In this document: one piece after another, positions 16,865 to 25,164 of the stretch | How the letters are laid out: every line of letters begins with the position of its first letter | Numbering within the stretch: the stretch's first letter is position 1 | Source: Neorhizobium galegae | Lineage (GTDB): Bacteria; Pseudomonadota; Alphaproteobacteria; Rhizobiales; Rhizobiaceae | Reading direction: 5' to 3' | Assembly (NCBI RefSeq): GCF_017877055.1 | Contig: NZ_JAGIPG010000005.1 | Coordinates: 1-64,000 of the forward strand | Length of the DNA: 64,000 nucleotides | The notes under the pieces: model-generated | The model's database searches: none | The model's input: only the letters and a program-made list of their open reading frames with translations | Told to the model about the DNA's origin: nothing | Made by a program: the position numbers and the translations under genes

Positions 16865-17662
16865 CTAGCCTGCCATGACTTCTCCCCCGGCAACCGCGAT
16901 TGCCTGTCCGTTGATCGACGCCGCTCCCGGCGATGCCAGCCACAGAACCGTGTCCGCGACTTCCTCCGGCTTCACCAGCCGCCCCTGCGGGTTGCTCCTG
17001 GTAAATTCTTGTCGCGCCTGTTCTTCCGTCCGCCCGGTCTTTGCGACGATCGTCTCGATCGAACGGGCGATCAGCGGCGTATCGGTAAAACCGGGGCAGA
17101 CGGCGTTGACGGTGATGCCGGTCCTGGCAAGCTCCAGCGCCAGCGAGCGGGTGAGGCCGACGACGCCGTGCTTGGCGGCTACATAGGCCGAGACGTAGGC
17201 ATAGCCGGTGAGCCCCGCGGTCGAGGCGATATTGATGATGCGGGCGCCTTTGCCAAAAGCCTTGAGATCCGACAGCACGGACTGGGTCACGAGGAAGACG
17301 CCCGTGAGATCGACCGACATGACGCGGTTCCACATCTCCAGCGAGGTCTTTTCGAAGGGCGCGCTCGGGCCCTCCCCGGCATTGTTGACGAGGATGTCGA
17401 CAGGGCCGAACGCCGCTCGCGCCGCCTTCAGCCCCTTGTCGATGGCAATCTCGTCGGTGACGTCGAAACCGGCCGCGACGAAGATCCTGTCGTTGCCGAG
17501 CGTTGCGGCAAGCGCCTCCAGCGGGTCGGCCCGCCGGCCGGCGAGGGTCACTCGCGCGCCGGCTTCCACCAGCGCCGTCGCGACCGCCGCGCCGATGCCC
17601 GAGCCCGCGCCGGTGACGAGGGCATGACGATTGGCAAGCTTGGCCGAAGTCGCTCCGCTCAT
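16865..17662 (-). CDS. Short-chain dehydrogenase/reductase
   Basis: The 265-residue Rossmann enzyme has TGAGSGIG (nucleotide binding), NNAG, the catalytic Ser in IASTAG and YVAAK (catalytic Tyr and Lys), then CPGFTDTPLIAR. All catalytic residues are intact. ATG 17662 has AAGGATCGCGTC in front and follows the monooxygenase gene by 10 bases; longer N-terminal versions overlap it. It is probably a 3-hydroxyacyl-CoA or cyclic-alcohol dehydrogenase within the aromatic pathway. Confidence 0.9.
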   Translation of the reverse strand: MSGATSAKLANRHALVTGAGSGIGAAVATALVEAGARVTLAGRRADPLEALAATLGNDRIFVAAGFDVTDEIAIDKGLKAARAAFGPVDILVNNAGEGPSAPFEKTSLEMWNRVMSVDLTGVFLVTQSVLSDLKAFGKGARIINIASTAGLTGYAYVSAYVAAKHGVVGLTRSLALELARTGITVNAVCPGFTDTPLIARSIETIVAKTGRTEEQARQEFTRSNPQGRLVKPEEVADTVLWLASPGAASINGQAIAVAGGEVMAG

Positions 17663-17672
17663 GACGCGATCC

Positions 17673-20027
17673 TTATTTCGCCGCTGCCGTCGGACCGGCA
17701 ACCGGAGGGGTAACTGCGGCCGCAGCGCGTGCGAGGTTGGTCTCGTATTGTGCCTTGCCGGAATAATACTGTTTCGGCCACGGGATGTTTGTCAGGCCGA
17801 TCTTGGCCGCCTCGTGCAGTACCCAGGCCGGATCGGCGAGATGCGGGCGGGCGACGGCGCAGAGATCGGCGCGGCCGGCGGCGATGATCGAGTTCGCATG
17901 GTCGGCTTCCGAAATCGCGCCGACGGCGATGGTGGGAATACCGATCTCGTTGCGGATCTTGTCGGAGAAGGGCGTCTGGAAGAGGCGGCCGTAGACCGGC
18001 TTTTCTTCCTTCCACACCTGGCCGGACGAACAGTCGATCAGGTCGGCACCGGCATCCTTGAACATCTGCGCGTAGATCGCCGCGTCTTCCGGCGTATTTC
18101 CGCCCTCGAACCAGTCGTGGCAGGACAGGCGCACGGAAATCGGCTTGTTGTCCGGCCAGACTTCGCGGATCGCCTTGAAGACTTCCAGCGGATAACGCGC
18201 ACGGTTCTCGTGGCTGCCGCCGTATTCGTCGGTGCGGATATTGGTGAGCGGCGAAAGGAAGCTCGACAGAAGATAACCGTGGGCGCAATGCAGTTCCAGC
18301 CAGTCGGCGCCAGCTTCCGCCGCGAACTTTGCGGAGCGGACATGGTCGGCGATGACCCGGTCCATGTCGGTGCGGTCCATTGCCTTCGGAACCTGGCTGG
18401 TCTTGAGGTAGGGCAGGGCAGAGGCGGAGATCAGATCCCAGCCGCCTTGCTCGACTGGCTGGTCGATGCCTTCCCAGGCAACCTTGGTCGAGCCCTTGCG
18501 GCCGGCATGACCGATCTGGATGCCGACCTTTGCCGCGGAATTCTCATGGACGAAGGTGACGAACCGCTTCCATTGCGACGCCTGTTCCGCGTTCCACAGA
18601 CCGAGGCAGCCGGGGGTGATGCGGGCATCCGGCGAGACGCAGGTCATTTCCCCAAATACGAGGCCGGCGCCGCCGAGCGCGCGGGAGCCGAGATGGACGA
18701 GATGAAAATCGTCCAGCAGGCCATCCCTGGCGGAATACATGGCCATCGGCGACATGACGATGCGGTTCGGCAGATGGGTTTCGCGCAGCGAATAGGGCGT
18801 GAACATCGGCGGCAGCGTGCGGCCGTTGCCGCTGACGTCGATGCCGTTTTTGCTGGCGAACCAGCGCTCGTAACCTTCCAGCCATTTCGGGTCGCGCAGT
18901 CGGAGGTTCTCATGGCTGATGCGCTGCGAGCGGGTCAGCATCGAATACATGAACTGTTCCGGCTCCAGCGTATCGGCATAACGCTGGCCGACCACTTCGA
19001 ACCATTCCATGGCGTTGCGGGCCGCATTCTGGATGCGGGCGACATCGACGCGGCGGATTTCCTCGTAGGTTTCGAGGACTGCCGGGATCTTGTCCTTGGA
19101 ATGGCCGAGCTTGTTGAACTGGTTGCTGAGTTCGATCGCGTCGTCGATCGCGAGCTTGGTGCCGGAACCGATCGCGAAATGGGCGGTATGGGCGGCGTCC
19201 CCCATCAGTACGACATGCGAGTTACCGTTGAAATGGCTCCACTTGCCGCAGATCAGGCGGTTGAAGTTGAGCCAGGCGCTGCCACGCAGATGACGCGCGT
19301 TGGTCATCAGTTCGGAGCCTTCGAGGACTTCTGAGAACAGCTCCTGGCAGAAATCGATCGAGCCCTGCTGGTCCATCTGGCCGAGGCCGTGCTTTTCGTA
19401 GGCCTCTTCCGTCGTCTCCACGATGAAGGTCGAGGTCTTGTCGTCGAACTTGTAGATATGCGCCTGGAACCAGCCGTGATCCGTCTTGCGGAAATCGAAG
19501 GTGAAGGCGTCGAAAAGCTTGTTGGTGCCGAGCCAGATATAGCGGTTCGGACGCACGACCAGATCCGGTTCGAAAACCTCCGGATAACGGTTACGGATCT
19601 TCGAGTTGAAACCGTCCGACGCAATGATCAGGTCCGCGTCCGGATAATCGACATCGCCATTGGAATCGGTTTCGAAAACAAGCTCGACACCGAGCGCCTC
19701 GCAGCGGCGCTGCAGGATGTTGAGCAGTTTCTTGCGCCCGATGCCGACAAAGCCGTGCCCGGAGGTGCGCTGGCGCGTGCCTTTGAAGAGCAGCTCGATA
19801 TCGTCCCAATGGTTGAACGCATCCTCGATTTCTGCCGCACTCTCCGGGTCCCACGCCTTCATCGACACCATGGTGGCATCCGAGAAGACAACACCCCAGC
19901 CGAACGTGTCGTAAGGCTTGTTGCGTTCGACGACGGAAATGGAATGCTCAGGATGCAGCTTCTTCATCAGGAGCGCGAAATAGAGACCGGCCGGGCCGCC
20001 ACCGATACAGACGATGCGCATATCCAA
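17673..20027 (-). CDS. 2-aminobenzoyl-CoA monooxygenase/reductase-type fusion (salicylyl-CoA 5-hydroxylase/oxidoreductase)
   Basis: The 784-residue fusion has two flavoprotein halves. Residues ~1-390 form an aromatic-ring FAD monooxygenase with IVCIGGGPAGLYFALLMKKL and the GDAAHTAHFAIGSGTKLAID FAD motif. Residues ~400-765 form an old-yellow-enzyme domain (FTPYSLRETHLPNRIVMSPM; LELHCAHGYLLSSFLSPL; IPTIAVGAI). This layout is known from Azoarcus evansii 2-aminobenzoyl-CoA monooxygenase/reductase, which hydroxylates and then reduces the ring of anthraniloyl-CoA; related proteins act on salicylyl-CoA. It is first in an eight-gene operon (17673 down to 11515). A TTTA-N4-TAAA palindrome lies 26 bases upstream of its start. 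Confidence 0.93.
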   Translation of the reverse strand: MDMRIVCIGGGPAGLYFALLMKKLHPEHSISVVERNKPYDTFGWGVVFSDATMVSMKAWDPESAAEIEDAFNHWDDIELLFKGTRQRTSGHGFVGIGRKKLLNILQRRCEALGVELVFETDSNGDVDYPDADLIIASDGFNSKIRNRYPEVFEPDLVVRPNRYIWLGTNKLFDAFTFDFRKTDHGWFQAHIYKFDDKTSTFIVETTEEAYEKHGLGQMDQQGSIDFCQELFSEVLEGSELMTNARHLRGSAWLNFNRLICGKWSHFNGNSHVVLMGDAAHTAHFAIGSGTKLAIDDAIELSNQFNKLGHSKDKIPAVLETYEEIRRVDVARIQNAARNAMEWFEVVGQRYADTLEPEQFMYSMLTRSQRISHENLRLRDPKWLEGYERWFASKNGIDVSGNGRTLPPMFTPYSLRETHLPNRIVMSPMAMYSARDGLLDDFHLVHLGSRALGGAGLVFGEMTCVSPDARITPGCLGLWNAEQASQWKRFVTFVHENSAAKVGIQIGHAGRKGSTKVAWEGIDQPVEQGGWDLISASALPYLKTSQVPKAMDRTDMDRVIADHVRSAKFAAEAGADWLELHCAHGYLLSSFLSPLTNIRTDEYGGSHENRARYPLEVFKAIREVWPDNKPISVRLSCHDWFEGGNTPEDAAIYAQMFKDAGADLIDCSSGQVWKEEKPVYGRLFQTPFSDKIRNEIGIPTIAVGAISEADHANSIIAAGRADLCAVARPHLADPAWVLHEAAKIGLTNIPWPKQYYSGKAQYETNLARAAAAVTPPVAGPTAAAK

Positions 20028-20053
20028 GTCCTCCTGACGTTCGGTCGCTCATT

Positions 20054-20069
20054 ATTTTAAGTTTAAACT
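20054..20069. promoter_or_regulatory. Palindromic operator, TTTA-N4-TAAA class (copy 2)
   Basis: ATTTTAAGTTTAAACT: arms ATTTTA and TAAACT around AGTT with one arm mismatch, and an internal perfect AGTTTAAACT. It is centred about 35 bases upstream of the monooxygenase start, so bound protein would block transcription. Confidence 0.72.
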
Positions 20070-20230
20070 ATATGGCGTTTGATCGACCCGTCAAGCGGAT
20101 AATTCCCGTGATTTGGGGTTTTATCAGGTCGCCGGCTCAGGCGTCGGTTCGGCGCCAAGGGGCGTACCCCTCCAAGGTGGCGAGGATGATTTGCGGCAAC
20201 GCCAGCGAGTTCGCGCCAGATCGAGCAAAT

Positions 20231-20247
20231 AATATGCATAAGCATAT
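20231..20247. promoter_or_regulatory. AATATG-N5-GCA operator (copy 1, iorA)
   Basis: AATATGCATAAGCATAT contains the perfect inverted repeat ATATGC-N4-GCATAT. It matches a second copy 120 bases nearer iorA and a third at 32194. Confidence 0.55.
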
Positions 20248-20350
20248 ATATTGGTTCCTGCTGTTCGCTGTCCTGCCATGCCGCCGTTCAGCTGAAGTGC
20301 CGCCTATTGTCCTCGCGGCATTTGTGAATTGACAAGTGGCTGATCTCGAA

Positions 20351-20367
20351 AATATGCTTTTGCAAAT
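20351..20367. promoter_or_regulatory. AATATG-N5-GCA operator (copy 2, iorA)
   Basis: AATATGCTTTTGCAAAT is an ATATGC-N4-GCAAAT inverted repeat with one mismatch, ending 40 bases before the iorA start codon. It probably overlaps the promoter. Confidence 0.55.
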
Positions 20368-20406
20368 GATTATAGATTGAAGCCGAAAAGGCGAAGGGGA
20401 ACTGCC

Positions 20407-22563
20407 ATGGCCGAGCGATCTTTTGCGCGCGAAGTCGAGGATCTCAAGCTTGGAGAGGGCGAGATTTTCCGAGGGGAAGGCATTCTCGCTATCACCAAGG
20501 CGCTGCTGCAGTCCGGCGTTTCCTATGTCGGCGGGTACCAGGGCTCGCCGATCTCGCATCTGATGGACGTGCTGGCCGACGCCAAGGACATGATGGAAGA
20601 TCTCGGCGTGCATTTCGAGACGTCGGCGTCGGAGGCGGCCGCTGCCGCGATGCTGTCGGCCTCCGTCATGTATCCGGTGCGCGGCGCAGTCACCTGGAAA
20701 TCGACCGCCGGCACCAACGTGGCGTCGGATGCTCTGTCCAACCTCTCCTCCGGTGGCGTCAATGGCGGCGCGCTGATCATTCTCGGCGAGGACTTCGGCG
20801 AGGGTTCGTCGATCATGCAGGAGCGCAGCCATGCGTTCGCGATGAAATCGCAGATGTGGCTGCTCGATCCGCGGCCGAATCTGCCGTCGATCGTCCAGGC
20901 GGTCGAGGACGGTTTCCAGCTTTCCGAAGCGTCGAATACGCCGGTCATGCTGGAAGTGCGCATCCGTGCCTGTCATGTGCACGGTCAGTTTGTGGCCAAG
21001 GATAACCAGCGGCCAAAGTTCACGCTGCGCGAGGCGCTCGAAAATCCCGTTCGTGACGTCAACCGCATCGTCCTGCCGCCGGCGAATTTTGCGCAGGACA
21101 AAGACAAGATCGAGCGCCGTTGGCCGGCCGCCGTCAACTTCATCAAGGAAAGGAAGCTCAACGAGCATTTCGGCCCCGCAGAAGGCGAAATTGGCATCAT
21201 CACGCTTGGGGGCCTCTACAACGGGGTCATGCGCGGTCTGCAGCAGCTTGGCCTGGCCGATGTCTACGGCAATTCCTCGGTGCCGATCTATGTGATGAAC
21301 GTCGCCTATCCGACGATCGACGACGAAGTCGTGGATTTCTGTCTCGGCAAAAAGGCAGTGATCATGGTGGAGGAGGGCGCGCCCGAATATATCGAGCAGT
21401 CGCTCCACACACTGATGCGCCGCCGCGACATCCAGACCCGCCTGCACGGCAAGGACATCCTGCCGCTCGGCGGCGAATATACGGCGCCGGTGATGATGAA
21501 GGGGCTGAAGACCTTCATCGAGATGTACGATCGCCTACTGCTCGGCAACCAGCCGCCGGTGCCGGATCCGACGCCTATTCTCAACGACCCGAAGGTCAAG
21601 GCGCTGGCCGAAGTCGTGCCGCAGCGCCCGGCCGGCTTCTGCACCGGCTGTCCCGAGCGGCCGATCTTTGCGGCCATGAAGCTGGTCGAAAAGGAGCTCG
21701 GCGAACACCACGTCTCGGCCGATATCGGCTGCCACCTGTTCTCGATCCTGCCGCCGTTCAACATCGGCGGTACGACGATGGGCTACGGCCTCGGTCCGGC
21801 TTCCGCTTCCGCCTTCAATGTCGAGGCGGACAAGCGCTCGATCGCCGTCATGGGCGATGGCGGTTTCTGGCACAACGGCCTTGCGACCTCGGTCGGCAAT
21901 GCCGTCTTCAACAAGCAGGACGGCGTCATCCTTGTCGTCGACAATTTCTATTCGGCGGCGACCGGCGGGCAGGACATCCTCTCGTCACGGGCCATCAATC
22001 CGAACCGCAAGACCAACAACTCGATCGTCAATGCGGTGAAGGGCATCGGCGCCACCTGGGTGCGCCAGATCGACCGCACCTATGACGTGGCCAAGATGCG
22101 CGATACGCTGAAGGAAGCGCTGACCACCAAGGAGAAAGGCCCGAAGATCATCGTCGCCTCCTCCGAATGTATGCTGAACAAGCAGCGCCGTGTAAAACCG
22201 CTCTTCAACCAGGCGGTCAAGGACGGCAAGCGCATGGTGAAGGAGCGTTTCGGGGTGGACGAGGACGTCTGCACCGGCGATCACGCCTGCATCCGTCTTT
22301 CCGGCTGTCCGTCGCTTTCGGTGAAGCACACGGACGATCCGCTGAAGGACGATCCGGTCGCGGCGATCGACAATAGCTGCGTCGGCTGCGGCAATTGCGG
22401 CGAGGTTTCCGAGGCCGCCATTCTCTGTCCTTCGTTCTATCGCGCCGATATCATTCACAATCCGACCGGCTGGGACAAGTTCCTCTCGAAATTCCGCGCC
22501 TCGGTGATCGGCTGGCTGCAGGCCCGCCGGGCTGCCGGCCGCGTCGTGTTCGCGGAGGTCTGA
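20407..22563 (+). CDS. iorA: Indolepyruvate ferredoxin oxidoreductase, alpha subunit
   Basis: The 718-residue thiamine-diphosphate/iron-sulfur enzyme has an N-terminal pyrimidine-binding domain (GYQGSPISHLMDVLADAKDM), the TPP-binding domain with MGDGGFWHNGLATSVGNAVF, and a C-terminal ferredoxin-like part with Cys clusters (CTGDHACIRLSGC and CVGCGNCGEVSEAAILC). It oxidatively decarboxylates an aryl-2-oxoacid such as indolepyruvate to the acyl-CoA, passing electrons to ferredoxin. ATG 20407 has AAGGGGAAC upstream; an earlier TTG at 20377 is less likely. iorB follows after 3 bases. It is divergent from the anthraniloyl-CoA-type operon, hinting at indole or auxin-related flux. Confidence 0.9.
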   Translation: MAERSFAREVEDLKLGEGEIFRGEGILAITKALLQSGVSYVGGYQGSPISHLMDVLADAKDMMEDLGVHFETSASEAAAAAMLSASVMYPVRGAVTWKSTAGTNVASDALSNLSSGGVNGGALIILGEDFGEGSSIMQERSHAFAMKSQMWLLDPRPNLPSIVQAVEDGFQLSEASNTPVMLEVRIRACHVHGQFVAKDNQRPKFTLREALENPVRDVNRIVLPPANFAQDKDKIERRWPAAVNFIKERKLNEHFGPAEGEIGIITLGGLYNGVMRGLQQLGLADVYGNSSVPIYVMNVAYPTIDDEVVDFCLGKKAVIMVEEGAPEYIEQSLHTLMRRRDIQTRLHGKDILPLGGEYTAPVMMKGLKTFIEMYDRLLLGNQPPVPDPTPILNDPKVKALAEVVPQRPAGFCTGCPERPIFAAMKLVEKELGEHHVSADIGCHLFSILPPFNIGGTTMGYGLGPASASAFNVEADKRSIAVMGDGGFWHNGLATSVGNAVFNKQDGVILVVDNFYSAATGGQDILSSRAINPNRKTNNSIVNAVKGIGATWVRQIDRTYDVAKMRDTLKEALTTKEKGPKIIVASSECMLNKQRRVKPLFNQAVKDGKRMVKERFGVDEDVCTGDHACIRLSGCPSLSVKHTDDPLKDDPVAAIDNSCVGCGNCGEVSEAAILCPSFYRADIIHNPTGWDKFLSKFRASVIGWLQARRAAGRVVFAEV

Positions 22564-22566
22564 TCG

Positions 22567-24114
22567 ATGAACGAGACCGTGAACCTGAAGACGCTCTACG
22601 CTTCCGACAAGCCGCTGACGCTGGCGATCATGGCCATGGGCGGCCAGGGCGGCGGCGTGCTGGCCGACTGGATCGTCGGCCTTGCCGAAGAGCAGGGCTG
22701 GATGGCGCAGTCCACCTCGGTGCCGGGCGTTGCCCAGCGCACCGGCGCGACGATCTATTATATCGAGATGCTGCCGGCCCGCGACGGCGTGTCGCCGATC
22801 TTCTCGCTGATGCCGACGCCGGGCGATGTGGATGTCGTGCTGGCCGCCGAGCTGATGGAAGCCGGCCGCTCCGTGCTGCGCGGCCTCGTGACGCCGGACA
22901 GGACCACGCTGATCGCCTCGACGCATCGCTCCTTTGCGGTCGGCGAAAAGGAAAAGCCGGGCGATGGCATCGGCGATCCGACCGTGGTGGTCGGCGCGAC
23001 CGATTTCGCCGCCAGGCGCACCATTGCCTTCGACATGGATACCCTGGCGACGAAAAACGGCAGCGTGATCTCCGCCTCGATGTTCGGCGCGCTTGCAGCG
23101 GCTGACGTGCTGCCTTTCCCGAAGGAAGCCTTCGAGGCGACCATTCGCGGCGGCGGCAAGGGCGTCGAGCCCAGCCTCAGGGCTTTCAATGCCGCTTATG
23201 AGCGGGCGAAAACCAAGCCGCGCGATGAAGTGGTCGCGCTGCCGCCGAAGCGTTTCGACGCGATGCCTGAAACCGCCGGCCATCCGGAACTCGACCGTCT
23301 CGTCCACCGCATGCGCGCCGAATTTCCGGAAACCGCCTGGCCGCTGCTGTTTGCCGGGGTCAAGAAGCTCACGGATTTCCAGGATACGGCTTATGCCGGC
23401 GAATATCTTGATCGGGTCGGCAGGCTTCATGCGCTTGATCGTGCCAATGGCGGCGAAGAGCACGACCATGCCTTCACCATCCAGGCAGCCAAATATGTCG
23501 CCGTCGCCATGGCTTATGACGATGTGATCCGCGTTGCAGACTTGAAGACCCGCGGCACGCGTTTTGATCGCGTCGCCAAGGAAGTCGGCGTCAAGCAGGA
23601 CCAGATCCTCTACATGACCGAATATATGCATCCGCGCATGGAAGAGGTCTGCGGCACCATGCCGAAGGCGCTCGGCCTCTGGATTGAAGACCGTCCCAAG
23701 GTTTTCGCCTGGCTCGACCGACGTATCAACAAGGGCCGCCGGGTGCAGACCGGCACGCTGTTCTGGTTCATGACGCTCTACACGCTGGCAGCCTTGCGCC
23801 GCACCCGTCGCGGCACGCTGCGTCACTCACGCGAAACCGAGCATCGCGAAGCCTGGCTCGACGCGGCATGCTCGCTGCTCCCGCGGAACTATGATCTCGC
23901 CGTCGAGGTGATCAACAATCGTCGGCTGGTGAAAGGTTATTCAGATACCCATGCACGTGGGCTTTCGAAGTTCGACCGGGTGATGTCGGCGCTGACCATT
24001 CTGACGGATCGCGACGATGGCGCGGCCTGGATGAAGCGCCTGCGTCAGGCGGCGCTGCTGGACGAAAGCGGCATTGCTCTGGATGGTGCGCTGAAGACCG
24101 TGTCGACGCTTTGA
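22567..24114 (+). CDS. iorB: Indolepyruvate oxidoreductase, beta subunit with C-terminal DUF6537-type extension
   Basis: The 515-residue protein has an N-terminal gamma-type 2-oxoacid oxidoreductase domain (MGGQGGGVLADWIVGLAEEQ; SVPGVAQRTGATIYYIEM) and an ~300-residue C-terminal extension common to long IorB proteins of proteobacteria. It partners IorA, only three bases upstream, with which it is clearly co-transcribed. The extension's function is not established. Confidence 0.88.
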   Translation: MNETVNLKTLYASDKPLTLAIMAMGGQGGGVLADWIVGLAEEQGWMAQSTSVPGVAQRTGATIYYIEMLPARDGVSPIFSLMPTPGDVDVVLAAELMEAGRSVLRGLVTPDRTTLIASTHRSFAVGEKEKPGDGIGDPTVVVGATDFAARRTIAFDMDTLATKNGSVISASMFGALAAADVLPFPKEAFEATIRGGGKGVEPSLRAFNAAYERAKTKPRDEVVALPPKRFDAMPETAGHPELDRLVHRMRAEFPETAWPLLFAGVKKLTDFQDTAYAGEYLDRVGRLHALDRANGGEEHDHAFTIQAAKYVAVAMAYDDVIRVADLKTRGTRFDRVAKEVGVKQDQILYMTEYMHPRMEEVCGTMPKALGLWIEDRPKVFAWLDRRINKGRRVQTGTLFWFMTLYTLAALRRTRRGTLRHSRETEHREAWLDAACSLLPRNYDLAVEVINNRRLVKGYSDTHARGLSKFDRVMSALTILTDRDDGAAWMKRLRQAALLDESGIALDGALKTVSTL

Positions 24115-24194
24115 GCGAGGCTTGAATTAGCCCGGGCGCGGTCTCGCGGCGGCGCCTCGATCTGGCTCCGAACAGCGGTCGTCTGCGCCTGTAT

Positions 24195-24842
24195 CTATCC
24201 TCTGCTTGCGGTCGCAAGCGCCGTGTTGAGGACCTTGCTGCAGAAGTTCAAATTCAGCAAAGGGTTTTGGGATATCGGCGCTCTGGTGGGGTCCTGCCCG
24301 CTGATGCAGGCGACCACCAGTGCCGACAGCGTGGCCTGGCGTGGATTGATGGCTCCGCTCGGAGTGGCTATCGGGTTGCCGTCCGAGCCGACGATGGATC
24401 GCCCGACCAGAGCGACCAGAAGATTGCCGTATTGGCTGAGGATGATGGAATAGGCATCATGGCCGATAAAGCCGTTGGCATAAGCTTCGCAGGCTCTATA
24501 AAGACCGTCGCGAAGGGCCAGCACAGCACCGGCGCGGCCCTCTCCTTCTTCCACACTCTCATCCGTCTCGGCATCCGGGGCGATTTCGGTCGTCGTTCCA
24601 GTGGAGCTGGTGATCTTGACAGTCGCTTTTGCGGACTTGTCGAAAGCAACCGTATAATCCGGGCTCGGTTCGCTACAGATAATCGGATAGCCCAGCCTTT
24701 TACGTTCGGTGATGAGCCTGAAATTTCCGGTCATGACCAAAGACTTGGTGCCACCGATGTCGGCGTGCTGCACGCTTTCATTCGCGGAGGTGCAACCTAC
24801 CAACGCCGCCGCGAGTGCGGCAGCCCAGATTTTGCCAAACAT
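24195..24842 (-). CDS. Hypothetical lipoprotein
   Basis: The 215-residue protein starts MFGKIWAAALAAALVGCTSA, a short signal peptide with a lipobox (LVGC), so it is probably lipidated and exported. The rest has no domain I recognise: an acidic stretch (APDAETDESVEEGEGR) and a C-terminal half with GLYRACEAYANGFI. GTG 24857 is an alternative start, but ATG 24842 gives a cleaner signal. It is single, and converges with iorB. Nothing links it to catabolism. Confidence 0.75.
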   Translation of the reverse strand: MFGKIWAAALAAALVGCTSANESVQHADIGGTKSLVMTGNFRLITERKRLGYPIICSEPSPDYTVAFDKSAKATVKITSSTGTTTEIAPDAETDESVEEGEGRAGAVLALRDGLYRACEAYANGFIGHDAYSIILSQYGNLLVALVGRSIVGSDGNPIATPSGAINPRQATLSALVVACISGQDPTRAPISQNPLLNLNFCSKVLNTALATASRG

Positions 24843-25164
24843 GTCCCCAATCCCCACGCGGCAACATCGCCGCCAGCGTCGGCACCTCCACCCTTCCGGG
24901 TGACCCCTGGATGCCTCGGATGTTAATGTGCGTTAAGAATTTTTGTTTTGCAATCAAAAGTTACATATTCTTGGAAAGCACTCATTGCCTGCGGCGCCAT
25001 TTTTAGAGGTGCCTCCTTCGCCTGGCCCGGCCGTATGCAGAGCCCGCTCCAGGCGCTGCCACGTTCCGGTTTTAAGCATACAGACACATTATAGCCGCGA
25101 TCCCGTTGCTTTTGCTGCGCATCTGACCACAGTAGATGCATAGTTTTCAGCACCGGCAGCACAC
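24843..25164. other. Intergenic region between the lipoprotein gene and lpiA
   Basis: This is the divergent promoter region for the lipoprotein (minus) and lpiA (plus). No gene, strong palindrome or terminator is visible. GTTTTAAGCATACAGA at 25069-25084 only weakly resembles the TTTA-N4-TAAA class (the right arm is poor), so I do not count it. lpiA orthologues are acid-inducible, but I cannot point to a specific box. Confidence 0.5.

Larger units (their letters stand above)
20028..20406. other. Divergent promoter region, monooxygenase operon / iorAB
   Basis: No gene is supported here. The region separates the minus-strand monooxygenase operon from plus-strand iorAB and carries two operator classes: a TTTA-N4-TAAA palindrome near the monooxygenase gene and two AATATG-N5-GCA sites nearer iorA. 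It is AT-rich around 20222-20370. A frame open from 20072 to 20332 has no recognisable content. Confidence 0.7.

Noticed and set aside
20072..20332. Small protein gene in the monooxygenase/iorA gap
   Set aside because: No family resemblance or convincing ribosome site, and it covers operator palindromes.
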